Shown here one piece after another: positions 1-7,974 of a stretch of 45,446 bases of DNA; position 1 is the first letter of the stretch; each line of letters begins with the position of its first letter. The translations under genes and the position numbers were made by a program. The DNA lies in assembly GCF_002286775.1 (NCBI RefSeq), contig NZ_NSGJ01000042.1, positions 1 to 45,446 of the forward strand. The letters are read 5' to 3'. A model generated the notes under the pieces. That model ran no database searches and was not told the DNA's origin. It was given only the letters and a program-made list of their open reading frames with translations. This stretch comes from Myroides sp. N17-2. GTDB lineage: Bacteria > Bacteroidota > Bacteroidia > Flavobacteriales > Flavobacteriaceae.

Positions 1-8
1 CTATCACA

Positions 9-63
9 CAGGGTAATTACTTACCCTGCATGTCGAAGTAGGCTACTGCCAACAGTATGGCAG
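9..63. repeat. two small hairpins at the broken end of tnpC
   Basis: Positions 9-28 form CAGGGTAA / TTACCCTG around a 4-base loop, and 46-63 form CTGCCA / TGGCAG around 6 bases. The stretch 1-100 is richer in GC than its surroundings, and the IS66 transposase reading frame loses family similarity within it. It may therefore be the start of a different element that joined the broken transposase gene. Function unknown. Confidence 0.4.
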
Positions 64-980
64 GTTCGTTGTCCAGTTACCTGGTTGAACAATTGTATAA
101 TGACCTTTGCAGGTCGCACCACCCAATAGTAGCCAAGATGAGTTTTGTCTTTCTTTTTCTCATCTAAGACCTTGATGGTGGTTTCATCAACTTGGAGATA
201 ACCTTCATTTTTGATGTCCATCACCAGCTTTTGGTATAGTGGCTTTAAAGCATCCATACTTTGAGCGATCCAACCATCTATTGTAGAAGAAGCTATATCG
301 ATGTTTTCTCTTGAAAAGCGTTGCTTCTGTCTATAAAGAGGAATATGATCAACATATTTATCTACAAGTATTGTGGATAATAATCCCTCTGAAGGTATTC
401 CTTTATCTATAATTCGCTCTGGAAGCTCACCAATACTAATTTGAGTATTATCTTTACCTTTAGTAGCGTATTTATATCGGATGTAACGCTTGATTTTAAA
501 GTAACCAGGAACATAATCTAACACATCTGTAGTTTCTTTACCAATGCAAATCATATCAGATAAATCTCCCTCAGGATGCATTTCTATTTCTTCTACGGGT
601 AAATGATCTGGTAGTTTAGCTCGTCCTGGATGTTTCTTTTTCTCACGAGAGTAGGTAATCTCTTGTTTGATTACTTCTTCTTGTTCCTCTAAGACTGCTT
701 GTTCAACATCTAAAGGTAATTGAGTTTGATTGGGATCCTCAAAACGTTCTCGGCTTTGACCGAACTTCATGCGCTCAAGTAGCTTTACACGATATTCCAG
801 TTCTGTATTTTTTTCTTCTAGCTTAGAGGTCTTTTCTTCTAAGCTAGTAGTTTTCTTCTCTAACTTAGTATTTACTTTTTCTTGTTTGGAAATAGTCTTT
901 TGGGCTTTGGTTAAAAGTGCCAAAAGTTCTTGTTTCGATAAGTTTTCTAAGTCTATTTCCATGAAGTAAATATACGTCAA
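21..980 (-). pseudogene. tnpC: IS66 family transposase TnpC, N-terminal part (truncated)
   Basis: This is the front of the main IS66 transposase. The better start is the Met at residue 7 (position 962), which gives the usual MEIDLEN-type N-terminus. A long Lys/Glu-rich coiled coil (residues about 15-75) is followed by the IS66 zinc-binding and linker region and the first catalytic Asp in QVDETTIKV (about residue 264). Family members are about 500 residues long. Here similarity stops after the GYYWVVRPAKVIIQLFN segment and the frame runs through about 20 unrelated residues to a stop. The second Asp and the catalytic Glu are missing, so it cannot be an active DDE enzyme. It follows tnpA and tnpB in the normal IS66 order. 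A matching C-terminal part lies at 1687-2253 on the opposite strand. Confidence 0.9.
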
Positions 981-1011
981 AAGCCTTATTTATACAAGGA
1001 TTAAGGCTGTT

Positions 1012-1350
1012 TTATCTCATGGAAAACCGCCTTTTTTGACTACTTTTTATCACTTGTATTCCTTCAATCATAAGTACCAAATCACTCCAACTGATTTGAG
1101 TCCGATTATGAATAGGAAAAGCAAAAGTACCTTGTTCTAATCGCTTGTGATATAACACAAAACCACCTGTTTCCCAGTGTAAGAGTTTCATCTGATTACA
1201 TCGACGATTAATAAACACGTAGACACTTCCATTATGAGCGACTTGATTAAGCTCGTTTTGAACAAGACCACATAGACTATCGAAACTCTTGCGCATATCA
1301 CAAGCTGATTTATACAAGTAGAATTGATGGCTACTACTCAGACTAAACAT
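1012..1350 (-). CDS. tnpB: IS66 accessory protein TnpB (Orf2)
   Basis: A 112-residue protein of the IS66 Orf2/TnpB family, needed together with TnpA and TnpC for transposition of IS66 elements. Family hallmarks are visible: CDMRKSFDSL near the N-terminus, VYVFINRRCNQMKLLHWE in the middle, and GGFVLYHKRLEQGTF toward the end. Length is normal for the family (about 110-120). Its ATG overlaps the stop of tnpA by one base (TAATG), typical of translational coupling in these elements. The gene itself looks intact, but its partner tnpC is broken, so the element is unlikely to move on its own. Confidence 0.93.
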   Translation of the reverse strand: MFSLSSSHQFYLYKSACDMRKSFDSLCGLVQNELNQVAHNGSVYVFINRRCNQMKLLHWETGGFVLYHKRLEQGTFAFPIHNRTQISWSDLVLMIEGIQVIKSSQKRRFSMR

Positions 1351-1637
1351 TACACAAGGTTTACTAATGAATAGAGTTCACCCAAATCTTTCGTTTCTAA
1401 ACGTAACTTCACTCCATTAGGATACACGATTTCGTATTCTTTACTGTCGGTTTTAGATGTTTCACCTATTGCTATAAAGTTACTTGAGCCTTCTTGCTCT
1501 GTTTCACTCTTAAACTTTACTACCCAATAACTAAATGTCGCCAGCTTAATTCCAACACTTTCACAATACTTTGATTGTGTCAATCCACTTGCTTGCCAAT
1601 CCTCTACATGAGAGTACATAATTTCTTGTTTGCTCAT
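1350..1637 (-). CDS. tnpA: IS66 accessory protein TnpA (Orf1)
   Basis: A 95-residue protein of the IS66 TnpA type. An N-terminal helix-turn-helix-like segment (residues about 10-45) with the WQASGLTQSKYCESVGI and FSYWVVKFK motifs is followed by a short beta-rich tail carrying VYPNGVKLRLE, as in the family. It is the first gene of the element: the IS end lies about 35 bp upstream, starting GTAAGG on the minus strand at about 1671. It overlaps tnpB by one base. It appears intact. Confidence 0.9.
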   Translation of the reverse strand: MSKQEIMYSHVEDWQASGLTQSKYCESVGIKLATFSYWVVKFKSETEQEGSSNFIAIGETSKTDSKEYEIVYPNGVKLRLETKDLGELYSLVNLV

Positions 1638-1671
1638 CTCTTTATTATTTAAAGCAAACTTACTTCCTTAC
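1638..1671 (-). mobile_element. left terminal end of the IS66 element
   Basis: Read on the minus strand, the sequence upstream of tnpA begins GTAAGGAAGTAAGTTTGC. IS66 elements characteristically begin with GTAA, and the distance to tnpA (about 35 bp) fits. I could not find a convincing matching right end in the window, so the exact border is inferred. Confidence 0.5.
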
Positions 1672-1686
1672 ATTATATTATGAAAC

Positions 1687-2253
1687 ATGCACTTGCTCGG
1701 GCGGATACAGTTTGATAAAGCTTTATCAAACGATAAAACCAGAGCACAACATGTACTGGGGCAGATACAAAAACTATACGAGGTAGAGAGAAAAGCTAAA
1801 GAGCAAAACCTAACTCCACAGCAAATTAAAGAGCTTCGTCTAAAAGAGAGTCTTCCTATCATCAATGAACTTGGTAAATGGATGGTTGCTCAAATGAGAC
1901 TTACTCTTCCTAAAAGTGTAATAGGTCATGCCCTTGCTTACTCACAAACAAGATGGGATAATCTAAGTGCGTACTTATACGATGGAAACTTACAGATAGA
2001 CAACAACCTTGTTGAAAATGTAATTAGACCAGTAGCTCTTGGGCGTAAAAATTATCTCTTTGCAGGTTCTCATGATGCTGCACAAAGAGCTGCCATGATG
2101 TACACTTTCTTTGCGAACTGCAAGAAAAATGATGTGAATCCTACTCAATGGCTAATACATACTCTTGATAATATTCAATCGATAAATCACAAAAACATTA
2201 CTGACCTTTATCCTCAAAACTACAAAAAGCTGGTTACTGAAGCTGTAGAATGA
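1687..2253 (+). pseudogene. tnpC: IS66 family transposase TnpC, C-terminal part
   Basis: This encodes the back of an IS66 transposase on the strand opposite to the front part. Family similarity starts at FDKALSND (position 1711) and continues through the conserved block NNLVENVIRPVALGRKN, which holds the catalytic Glu, to the usual short C-terminal domain ending KKLVTEAVE. The Met at 1687 and the seven residues after it do not look like the family and are probably an accidental start. The expected upstream residues (second Asp, then a CWAHARRK-like stretch) are absent or scrambled between 1674 and 1710. A perfect 20-bp palindrome (1711-1730) sits at the start of the similarity. It is a fragment, from inversion of one element or insertion of one into another. 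Confidence 0.88.
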
Positions 2254-2256
2254 TTT

Positions 2257-3072
2257 TTATACCTCACAAGACGTGATTGGTCGTGTGGATACATTACCAT
2301 AGCTATATTGACTTAAATCTGCGCTTAGTTTGTTTCCAATAATTTCTGATTGACACTCTAATAATATTGACTTAACAGTGTTTGCATAAGCAGTTCTACC
2401 AACATTTGTTCTTTCTCTATTAATAGCTTTTTTAATACTAGCATTAAGTAATGTAATATTATAACTAAAAAGGAAATTTTCTTCACTAGCAACTGCAACA
2501 CCATTTATATAGATTTTCCCTCGATTTTCTTTTTTTTGAAGAACACTACCATACTTAGTATTTTCTAGAATTGCTTCATTATTGAACTTCAGAAACATAT
2601 TTTTTGCTGCTACAATGTCATCTTCTGAAATGCTAGATAAATGGAATTCTGTTCCAATTAGCTCTTTATTTGTAGGCTCAGAAATGTATGCATGTAAAGT
2701 AATTAAATCATCAAAACCGTTTTTTTGTGATTTACCTAATGTAATGTCTCCATATTTAGATAAAATTTTGACGCCAACACCTTTTCTTTCAAAAGTAGCT
2801 AATGCATCCTTTAATCCAATACCAAATTTTCCAATAATACCATTATTATTTAACTTTTCATCATTCTCTTTTTGAGTGAAATGTTCATATTTTAAGCCTC
2901 GTCCATAATCTTTTATAACCCACGAATTTAAACTACTACTCCAGAAGATTTCGATCTCTTTTGAATTCGTAAGAGTTTTTTCATCTAAAGCATTAGCAAT
3001 AATTTCTCTAACACCATGCTTTACATCCCAGTTTTCTAGAATTTTTTCAATATTTAAATCAAATTTCTTCAT
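2257..3072 (-). CDS. GHKL (Bergerat-fold) ATP-binding protein
   Basis: A 271-residue stand-alone GHKL ATPase module, the fold shared by Hsp90, gyrase B, histidine kinases and MutL. Visible ATP-site motifs are the N box with E23, N27 and D30 (REIIANALDE), the G1 box D55-Y-G-R-G59 and the G2 box G81-KFGIGLK. Residues about 90-200 look like the rest of the N-terminal ATPase fold. There is no obvious transducer, kinase or nuclease domain. The stop lies only four bases from the end of the IS66 transposase fragment, so a C-terminal domain could have been lost there. It is followed upstream by a DUF4236 gene on the same strand, separated by 116 bp, so co-transcription is possible but not shown. The biological role is unknown; Hsp90-like, MORC-like or phage-defence roles are speculation. 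Confidence 0.75.
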   Translation of the reverse strand: MKKFDLNIEKILENWDVKHGVREIIANALDEKTLTNSKEIEIFWSSSLNSWVIKDYGRGLKYEHFTQKENDEKLNNNGIIGKFGIGLKDALATFERKGVGVKILSKYGDITLGKSQKNGFDDLITLHAYISEPTNKELIGTEFHLSSISEDDIVAAKNMFLKFNNEAILENTKYGSVLQKKENRGKIYINGVAVASEENFLFSYNITLLNASIKKAINRERTNVGRTAYANTVKSILLECQSEIIGNKLSADLSQYSYGNVSTRPITSCEV

Positions 3073-3145
3073 TATTTAGATTTTGGTAATAAGGGCTATT
3101 AGCGGCTCTTCTTGGGGATAGAAAACGGAATGATCAAAGTTCACC

Positions 3146-3175
3146 TTAATTCATCATTACGCCAAACCTCTTATT
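3146..3175 (-). repeat. copy A of a 30-bp repeat lying 3' of a cargo gene
   Basis: The plus strand reads TTAAT, then CATTACGCCAAACCTCTTATT. A close copy is at 4480-4511 (CATTACACCAAACCCTTATT). Both lie just downstream of the stop of a leftward gene (DUF4236 protein and beta flower protein). Role unknown. Confidence 0.55.
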
Positions 3176-3188
3176 GTAGACAGTTTTT

Positions 3189-4304
3189 TTATAATAGTTT
3201 TATAGTCTTAATTAATTGTTGGTATTCAGAAAACGCACGACCAAATTCTTCTGTGTATTCATAATTACTAAATTCGTACTCCTCGTTTAATCCTGTTTTA
3301 GTTTTTAATTTAATTTCTCCATATTTCACTACAGGAATTTGATAATTATCTTTAAAACGCTTATCAGGACTTCCGTTTTTGTTGACTTTAGCCCAAGTTT
3401 TATCTATAACTTTAGAATCTTTAGGAATTGTTCCTGTTTCTGTAAATCTTACATAGCTTTGATTAAACGAAATTTCCTCAAATCCTATTATAGCAAAATC
3501 ACCTTTTGAAGAATACATTACAATAAAACTAGGATAGAAATATAAATCAGCTCCATTCGCATTTTGAAAATATAAAGCTTCGTAATTTGACTTAATTTCT
3601 GGCAAAGATTTTAATAAAAATTTCACTTCACGCTTTTTGACTAACGTACTTGCTGAAGAACGTGTAGCGACTCTATCTTGAAAATAAGCACTTGTTACGT
3701 CCCATATTTTTTGACTATTAATTAGTTTCTTAAAAGCTTCCACTAGTTTGAGATATTTTTCTTTTATTTCTATGTCAAAATCTATATCTAACCTAACATA
3801 ACAATTTTCTATTTGTTCTTTGGTTTGTACGATAGCGTTCTTTTGAGCTTTAATATCTTCTTTTATATTTTGAGATATAGTTTTTTTTATTAAACCGTAT
3901 AGAAGAATATAACTAAGGTTTAATTTTAATTTTGAAGAAACGTAAGAAGTATTGATTTTTAATAAGTCATTTTTTAATTCTTTTCTTTGTTGCTGAGCTA
4001 GAATAATTGCTTCTTTAATTCCTTGCTTATTTTGACTTGTAATTTCTTGAATGTCTGCGCTAAATATATTATCTGAATATTCGATAATATTTGATTCCTC
4101 TTGAAAGGAATTGGATGATGATTTTAATAATTTTTGTCTATTGTAAATACCTAAAGGTGGAATACTAGTATTTAAATAAGTACCTGAATTTCCAAAAGTC
4201 ATACTTGCTCCTCTAACACCAATAGAAGTAGAAATACCGCTTTTACTAAAATTTAGGTGTACACCTGGTATTACTTTAATTCTTTTACGAAAACTCCAAG
4301 CCAT
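3189..4304 (-). CDS. DUF4236 domain-containing protein
   Basis: A 371-residue protein with an N-terminal DUF4236 domain. The first 55 residues hold the family hallmark: FRKRIKVIPGVHLNFSKSG, then TSIGVRGASMTFG and GTYLNTSIPP. The domain is widespread in bacteria and its function is not established. Residues about 90-200 are Lys/Gln/Glu-rich with predicted helices, possibly a coiled coil. The C-terminal part (about 215-365) is beta-rich, with an aromatic-rich segment around LYFYPSFIVMYSSKGDFAIIGFEEIS, and is not recognised. There is no signal peptide. It starts at an ATG with a purine-poor upstream region, normal for this phylum. It is flanked by two copies of a 30-bp repeat. Confidence 0.8.
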   Translation of the reverse strand: MAWSFRKRIKVIPGVHLNFSKSGISTSIGVRGASMTFGNSGTYLNTSIPPLGIYNRQKLLKSSSNSFQEESNIIEYSDNIFSADIQEITSQNKQGIKEAIILAQQQRKELKNDLLKINTSYVSSKLKLNLSYILLYGLIKKTISQNIKEDIKAQKNAIVQTKEQIENCYVRLDIDFDIEIKEKYLKLVEAFKKLINSQKIWDVTSAYFQDRVATRSSASTLVKKREVKFLLKSLPEIKSNYEALYFQNANGADLYFYPSFIVMYSSKGDFAIIGFEEISFNQSYVRFTETGTIPKDSKVIDKTWAKVNKNGSPDKRFKDNYQIPVVKYGEIKLKTKTGLNEEYEFSNYEYTEEFGRAFSEYQQLIKTIKLL

Positions 4305-4479
4305 AATTTTTTTAGATTAATATGTGATATGTAATTTTTGATAGGATTACCTAAGAAGAGCCACGACTTGATCAAGTGTAGGAATTGAATTAAATGTTTT
4401 AATTAATTCAGTACACCTTAGAGCAAAAGACTACTATTTGGCTTTTATGACATAAAAAACCGAAACTTTAAATAATAAC

Positions 4480-4511
4480 TTAATCAGCCATTACACCAAA
4501 CCCTTATTTTG
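4480..4511 (-). repeat. copy B of the 30-bp repeat
   Basis: It shares TTAAT, CATTAC, CCAAACC and CTTATT with copy A at 3146-3175, at the same place relative to the preceding gene stop. The remainder of the gap 4305-4524 is AT-rich with no reading frame. Confidence 0.55.
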
Positions 4512-4524
4512 TATTTAGTGATTA

Positions 4525-4884
4525 TTATTGTTTAAAATAATCTTCATTTGATATGTTAGACCAACTTAAGCTTCTTACAGGTCTTACGGGCTTAACTTCT
4601 CTTACTCCTCTTACAGGACGTACTCCGCGAACACCTCTGATTGGTTTTACTGATTTAACAGGTTTTACAGGGCCTCCTGTTGCATTTTCAGTAAAAAAGA
4701 CTCTATTCCCTTTTCTATCAAAAACCCATCCTTTTTCAATCCAACCTAAATATCTACCACTATAAGCAAAAATGTTATTTTCACTCAACCAAGCTACAGG
4801 TATTCCATTATACAGATATATTGATTGGTTATCATCACTAATATATGCAATTGCATTCCCTTTGCTATTATAAAATGTCAACAT
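4525..4884 (-). CDS. 4-fold beta flower family protein
   Basis: A 119-residue protein that I recognise as the '4-fold beta flower' type. Residues 1-70 contain repeating short beta units (FYNSKGNAIAYI, then IYLYNGIPVAWL, FAYSGRYLGWIEKGW, VFDRKGNRVFFTENATGG). Residues 73-105 are a low-complexity run of Lys/Arg-Pro-Val and Arg-Gly-Val units, followed by LSWS near the end, as in family members from other bacteria. There is no signal peptide or membrane segment. The basic tail could bind nucleic acid or an acidic partner, which is inference. No function is established for the family as far as I know. Confidence 0.7.
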   Translation of the reverse strand: MLTFYNSKGNAIAYISDDNQSIYLYNGIPVAWLSENNIFAYSGRYLGWIEKGWVFDRKGNRVFFTENATGGPVKPVKSVKPIRGVRGVRPVRGVREVKPVRPVRSLSWSNISNEDYFKQ

Positions 4885-5398
4885 AATTAAACAGTATTAA
4901 TTATTCAAACATAACATAATTTCACTAATCTCTATTACGGAAATCCGTAAACCACTCAATATTTTGAGTCTAACTACTATTTAAACAAAAAAACACGACT
5001 TCGGAGTAGTTTTCCAGCCCTCTGCAAGAGCAAGTCGTTTTGAAAGCTCTAATCTCAATTTCGAGTGCCTCAAAACATAACTTGCTGTAATCTTTCGATT
5101 ACTAAATCCTCCAATTTTACAAAGTAAAATCTATAGTGATTTCATAATATGAAATCACTCACTATTTGACACTAAAGTGCCAAGTTCAACCTTAAAATTC
5201 CATTTAAAGTTTTCAAACTGTATATGTACTTTCTTTGCTTTAAGATAGTAATGTAAGTTTTACAATTGTCTTTGAAATAGCGTCTTAAAGCTGTTTTAAA
5301 ATGATCTTGGTGTAAAAACGTATTAGTATAATGTTTCCAACAAGCTAAAACTTACAACTATCCATAATGTAAAATGTAAACCTTTAAAAAAGTACAAT
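4885..5398. other. intergenic region with several inverted repeats upstream of DUF3408 genes
   Basis: No gene is visible in these 514 bp. Structure: TTACGGA-AA-TCCGTAA at 4935-4950; ACGACTT paired with AAGTCGT across 5000-5040; and an 11-bp perfect hairpin AGTGATTTCAT / ATGAAATCACT with a 3-base loop at 5135-5159. In Bacteroides-type conjugative elements, DUF3408 genes lie close to the mobilisation genes and transfer origin, so part of an old transfer origin could be here. That is inference; no relaxase gene is present. Confidence 0.4.
5135..5159. repeat. 11-bp perfect inverted repeat
   Basis: AGTGATTTCAT, three bases, ATGAAATCACT. It is not followed by a T-run on either strand, so it is more likely a protein-binding or cruciform site than a terminator. 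Confidence 0.55.
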
Positions 5399-5833
5399 AT
5401 GGGAACAGTAAACCAACCATCCAAAAAAGACAGTCAAAAGGAGTTAGTCGATGAAGACTATCTAATGAATATCATGAGTGGTGATATAGAAGTAAAGTCT
5501 GTAGAACAAGCTAAGCTAATCGTAGAAGAAAAAGAAGAACCTCTAATCCAAGAAGAAGTAACAAAAGTCAAAGAAAAGAAGCCAAAGAAAGAAGTAGCAA
5601 CTACTAAATACCAAGAGCTTTTTCTGATTAATGAATTTCCTTCATCAAGAGCAGGAAAGGTTGTTTATATCCGACCTGAGTATCACGAAGTATTACTTCG
5701 TATAACCCAACTGGCTAAAGAAGAAAAAACTACGCTTTACTCTTATTTAGACAATATCTTAAAACAACATCTACAGCAGTATAACTCTGAGATTACTCAA
5801 TATTTTAATGACAAATTCAAACCTATTTTATAA
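5399..5833 (+). CDS. DUF3408 domain-containing protein (conjugative-element gene)
   Basis: A 144-residue protein. The first 75 residues are highly charged and probably disordered. The C-terminal 70 residues match DUF3408, a small domain of Bacteroidota conjugative transposons: LFLINEFPSSRAGKVVYIRPEYHEVLLRI, then TTLYSYLDNILKQHLQ. Such genes usually sit in pairs after a ParA-type gene at the start of the transfer operon. The fold looks like a ribbon-helix-helix DNA-binding domain, which is inference from the pattern. It overlaps the next, broken paralogue by one base (TAATG). The rest of the transfer operon is not in the window. Confidence 0.75.
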   Translation: MGTVNQPSKKDSQKELVDEDYLMNIMSGDIEVKSVEQAKLIVEEKEEPLIQEEVTKVKEKKPKKEVATTKYQELFLINEFPSSRAGKVVYIRPEYHEVLLRITQLAKEEKTTLYSYLDNILKQHLQQYNSEITQYFNDKFKPIL

Positions 5834-6123
5834 TGGAAAAACTTAATCAATTAAGAGAATCAGCTCAAGTACAAACAACTAAGAGTATAGAAAATTAGGT
5901 AGATACTTTTTTAAAGGAAGTATTTACTAGAGCAAAAGATGGTAAAGCGGTTTATATTCGACTTGAGTTCCATAAGAAGCTAACACGTATAGTTCAAGTA
6001 ATTCGCGAAAACAAGGTATCTGTATATGCTTATTTACATAATTTATTAGAGCATCATTTCAATAAATTCAAACAGCAGGTTACTACGAGTTTTAATGAAA
6101 AAACAAATCTCTATTTTAATTAA
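5833..6123 (+). pseudogene. second DUF3408 paralogue with an in-frame amber codon
   Basis: Starting at the ATG that overlaps the previous stop, the frame reads MEKLNQLRESAQVQTTKSIEN, then TAG at 5896-5898, then continues open for 74 codons to TAA at 6121. The continuation resembles the gene before it: GKAVYIRLEFHKKLTRIV and VSVYAYLHNLLEHHF align with GKVVYIRPEYHEVLLRI and TLYSYLDNILKQHL. This is a gene inactivated by one nonsense mutation. No good internal start lies right after the TAG. Confidence 0.8.
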
Positions 6124-6199
6124 TCTATTATCTATCGTTGGTTTTATTTGCATTTAAAAATATCTTTGATTTCACATTTAGTAATATAATTTATAATAG

Positions 6200-6918
6200 A
6201 TGAAGATAATAACTTGGAATTGTAATGGTGCTTTTAGAAATAAGTATAAAACCTTAAATAAGTTTGATGTTGATATTTTGATTATTCAAGAATGTGAAAA
6301 TCCAATGTTAACAAACGATCTTCTTTATAAAGACTTTGCAAAAAATTATCTTTGGATAGGTGACAATAAAAATAAGGGGTTAGGTATTTTTGCTAAAGAA
6401 GGTATTCAACTAAAAAGATTACAATGGTCAAATCAATATAAAGATCATTTTGTTAAATATTTTTTACCTTGTAGAGTAAATAACGAATTCGATTTATTAG
6501 CTGTCTGGACACACAAGAATAATTCTCCAAATTTTGGTTATATTGGCCAATTATGGAAGTATCTCCAAGTTAATAAAATCAATTTAGGAAATACTATAAT
6601 TATTGGTGATTTTAATAGTAATAGTATTTGGGATGAATGGGACAGGTGGTGGAATCATAGTGATGTAGTAAATGAATTAAAAGAGTTTAAGATTGAGAGT
6701 TTTTACCATTATTTTTTTAATGAACTTCAAGGTAAAGAATCTAAACCAACATTTTATTTTCAACGAAAATTCGAAAAACCTTATCATATTGATTACATTT
6801 TTGGAACAGAAGAATTATTAAAAAAGATGATTAAATTTGAAATAGGTGTTTTTCTGACTGGATTGAAATAAGTGATCATATGCCTCTATTGTGTGAGATT
6901 AAAATTAATAATACTTGA
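6200..6918 (+). pseudogene. endonuclease/exonuclease/phosphatase family gene, frameshifted near its 3' end
   Basis: The first 217 codons encode an EEP-family (DNase I / exonuclease III fold) metal-dependent hydrolase of unknown substrate. Active-site elements are WNCNG (6-10), E31 in IIQECE, GDFN (136-139) and HIDYIFG with D198. The reading frame stops at 6871 without the obligatory SDH motif. One frame away, from 6850, the sequence reads FSDWIEISDHMPLLCEIKI and ends at TGA 6916-6918, supplying the motif. The switch falls at a run of five T (6849-6853); one more T restores the frame. Either a real one-base deletion or a sequencing error at the run. If real, the product lacks a catalytic His and should be inactive. 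No signal peptide. Confidence 0.85.
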
Positions 6919-6925
6919 ATTATTT

Positions 6926-7687
6926 TTAGTTCTCTTTTTTTATTATTCTTCTTATAATTTCTTCTTTTTTATAAACTCTTAAATTTTGTTGATTAAACTC
7001 TTTATCTATTAAGAGTCTATATAAGTCATTTGTTCCTAAATCTACAAAGACAGGTTTGGTTGCTGATAACCATACATTATGAGAGTTTTTCCAATCTAAA
7101 AAATGGTGTCCAATATAACTTTCTTCTATCTTATCTAAGATCTCAGTAAGATTACGATATTTATAACATTTTAGTTTAAAATATTCTGGATTTTCAGATA
7201 GTAAAAAATATCCTCTACCGTTGTTTTTTTTCTCTACTTTAGGAAATTTATAATCTTTAAAGTTTTCGCTTTCTATATTAGGTAATTTATCTAATATGTG
7301 AAAATTTTTAAACTTTTCTCCATTAACAATCCAAATCATATTTTGATAAAAATTTTCTCTTGACATCAATTCTTCTCTGCTAATTGGTGAATTTTGAAAC
7401 TCAACAATTACCCCGTAATTTGTTTTTAAATCTGCAATATGTTTTTCATTATCATCTGCAATATGTACTATTTCTTGCCACTCTTCTGGAAAATAAGATT
7501 TCCATTTTCGATGCCATATTCCTTCTGATTCCCACCATTTATCACATTCAGTTAAATCTAAGTGTGCCCAATGATGGATATTTTTGGTACCACATTTAGC
7601 TACTACAGTAGCCCCACAACAAATACACACTCCGATACCTCCTTTAAAAGGCTCTGTTTTAATACCATTAATTAAAGAATACTTCAT
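6926..7687 (-). CDS. CoiA-like nuclease-domain protein
   Basis: A 253-residue protein with the competence protein CoiA-like nuclease domain. A zinc-finger-like N-terminus holds C21, C23, C24, C32 and a HHWAH cluster (38-42). The nuclease core has W and H residues at about 51-60, then D86 (IADLKTNYG) and E96-F-Q98 followed by NSPIS, the family's D...ExQ signature of a restriction-endonuclease fold. Residues about 99-125 (EELMSRENFYQNMIWIV) are also typical. The last 100 residues are not recognised. CoiA acts in DNA uptake in Streptococcus, but stand-alone relatives in other phyla are often on mobile DNA and have unknown roles. It is convergent with the EEP gene, seven bases apart from its end. 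Confidence 0.78.
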   Translation of the reverse strand: MKYSLINGIKTEPFKGGIGVCICCGATVVAKCGTKNIHHWAHLDLTECDKWWESEGIWHRKWKSYFPEEWQEIVHIADDNEKHIADLKTNYGVIVEFQNSPISREELMSRENFYQNMIWIVNGEKFKNFHILDKLPNIESENFKDYKFPKVEKKNNGRGYFLLSENPEYFKLKCYKYRNLTEILDKIEESYIGHHFLDWKNSHNVWLSATKPVFVDLGTNDLYRLLIDKEFNQQNLRVYKKEEIIRRIIKKEN

Positions 7688-7898
7688 ACTTACTAATACA
7701 TATTATTAATTCGAAAAAAGATAGATAACTTTTTTGGATTCTTATATATCGCCTTTTAATTAATCAACAATGTAAGACTATTTTGTAACACTTCATTCAT
7801 TAGCATGATTAAATAGATTTTTAAGATAAGTATATACTTATATAGATACATATATCAATTTATAGATTTAAAATTAAATCTGTAAGCAAGTAGAAATC

Positions 7899-7944
7899 TA
7901 AAGTATTAAAACTGTAAAAGCACCTTTACAGTTTTAATACTTTA
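7899..7944. repeat. 20-bp perfect inverted repeat
   Basis: TAAAGTATTAAAACTGTAAA (7899-7918), six bases, then its exact reverse complement (7925-7944). It lies just beyond the terminator of the JAB gene. It has no T-run of its own, and no gene enters from the left, so its job is unclear. Confidence 0.65.
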
Positions 7945-7974
7945 TAAAAACAAAGGCACCTTACAAGATGCCTT
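7941..7974 (-). terminator. intrinsic terminator of the JAB-domain gene
   Basis: On the minus strand AAGGCA, ten bases, TGCCTT, then TGTTTTT. The stem overlaps the stop codon of the JAB gene (7961-7963). Confidence 0.8.

Noticed and set aside
769..969. 66-codon Ser/Phe-rich frame opposite tnpC
   Set aside because: The same artefact, produced by the Lys/Glu coiled coil of the IS66 transposase.
3073..4524. Integron attC sites
   Set aside because: The repeats lack the GTTRRRY/RYYYAAC core, and no integron integrase is in the window. I kept only the plain repeat observation.
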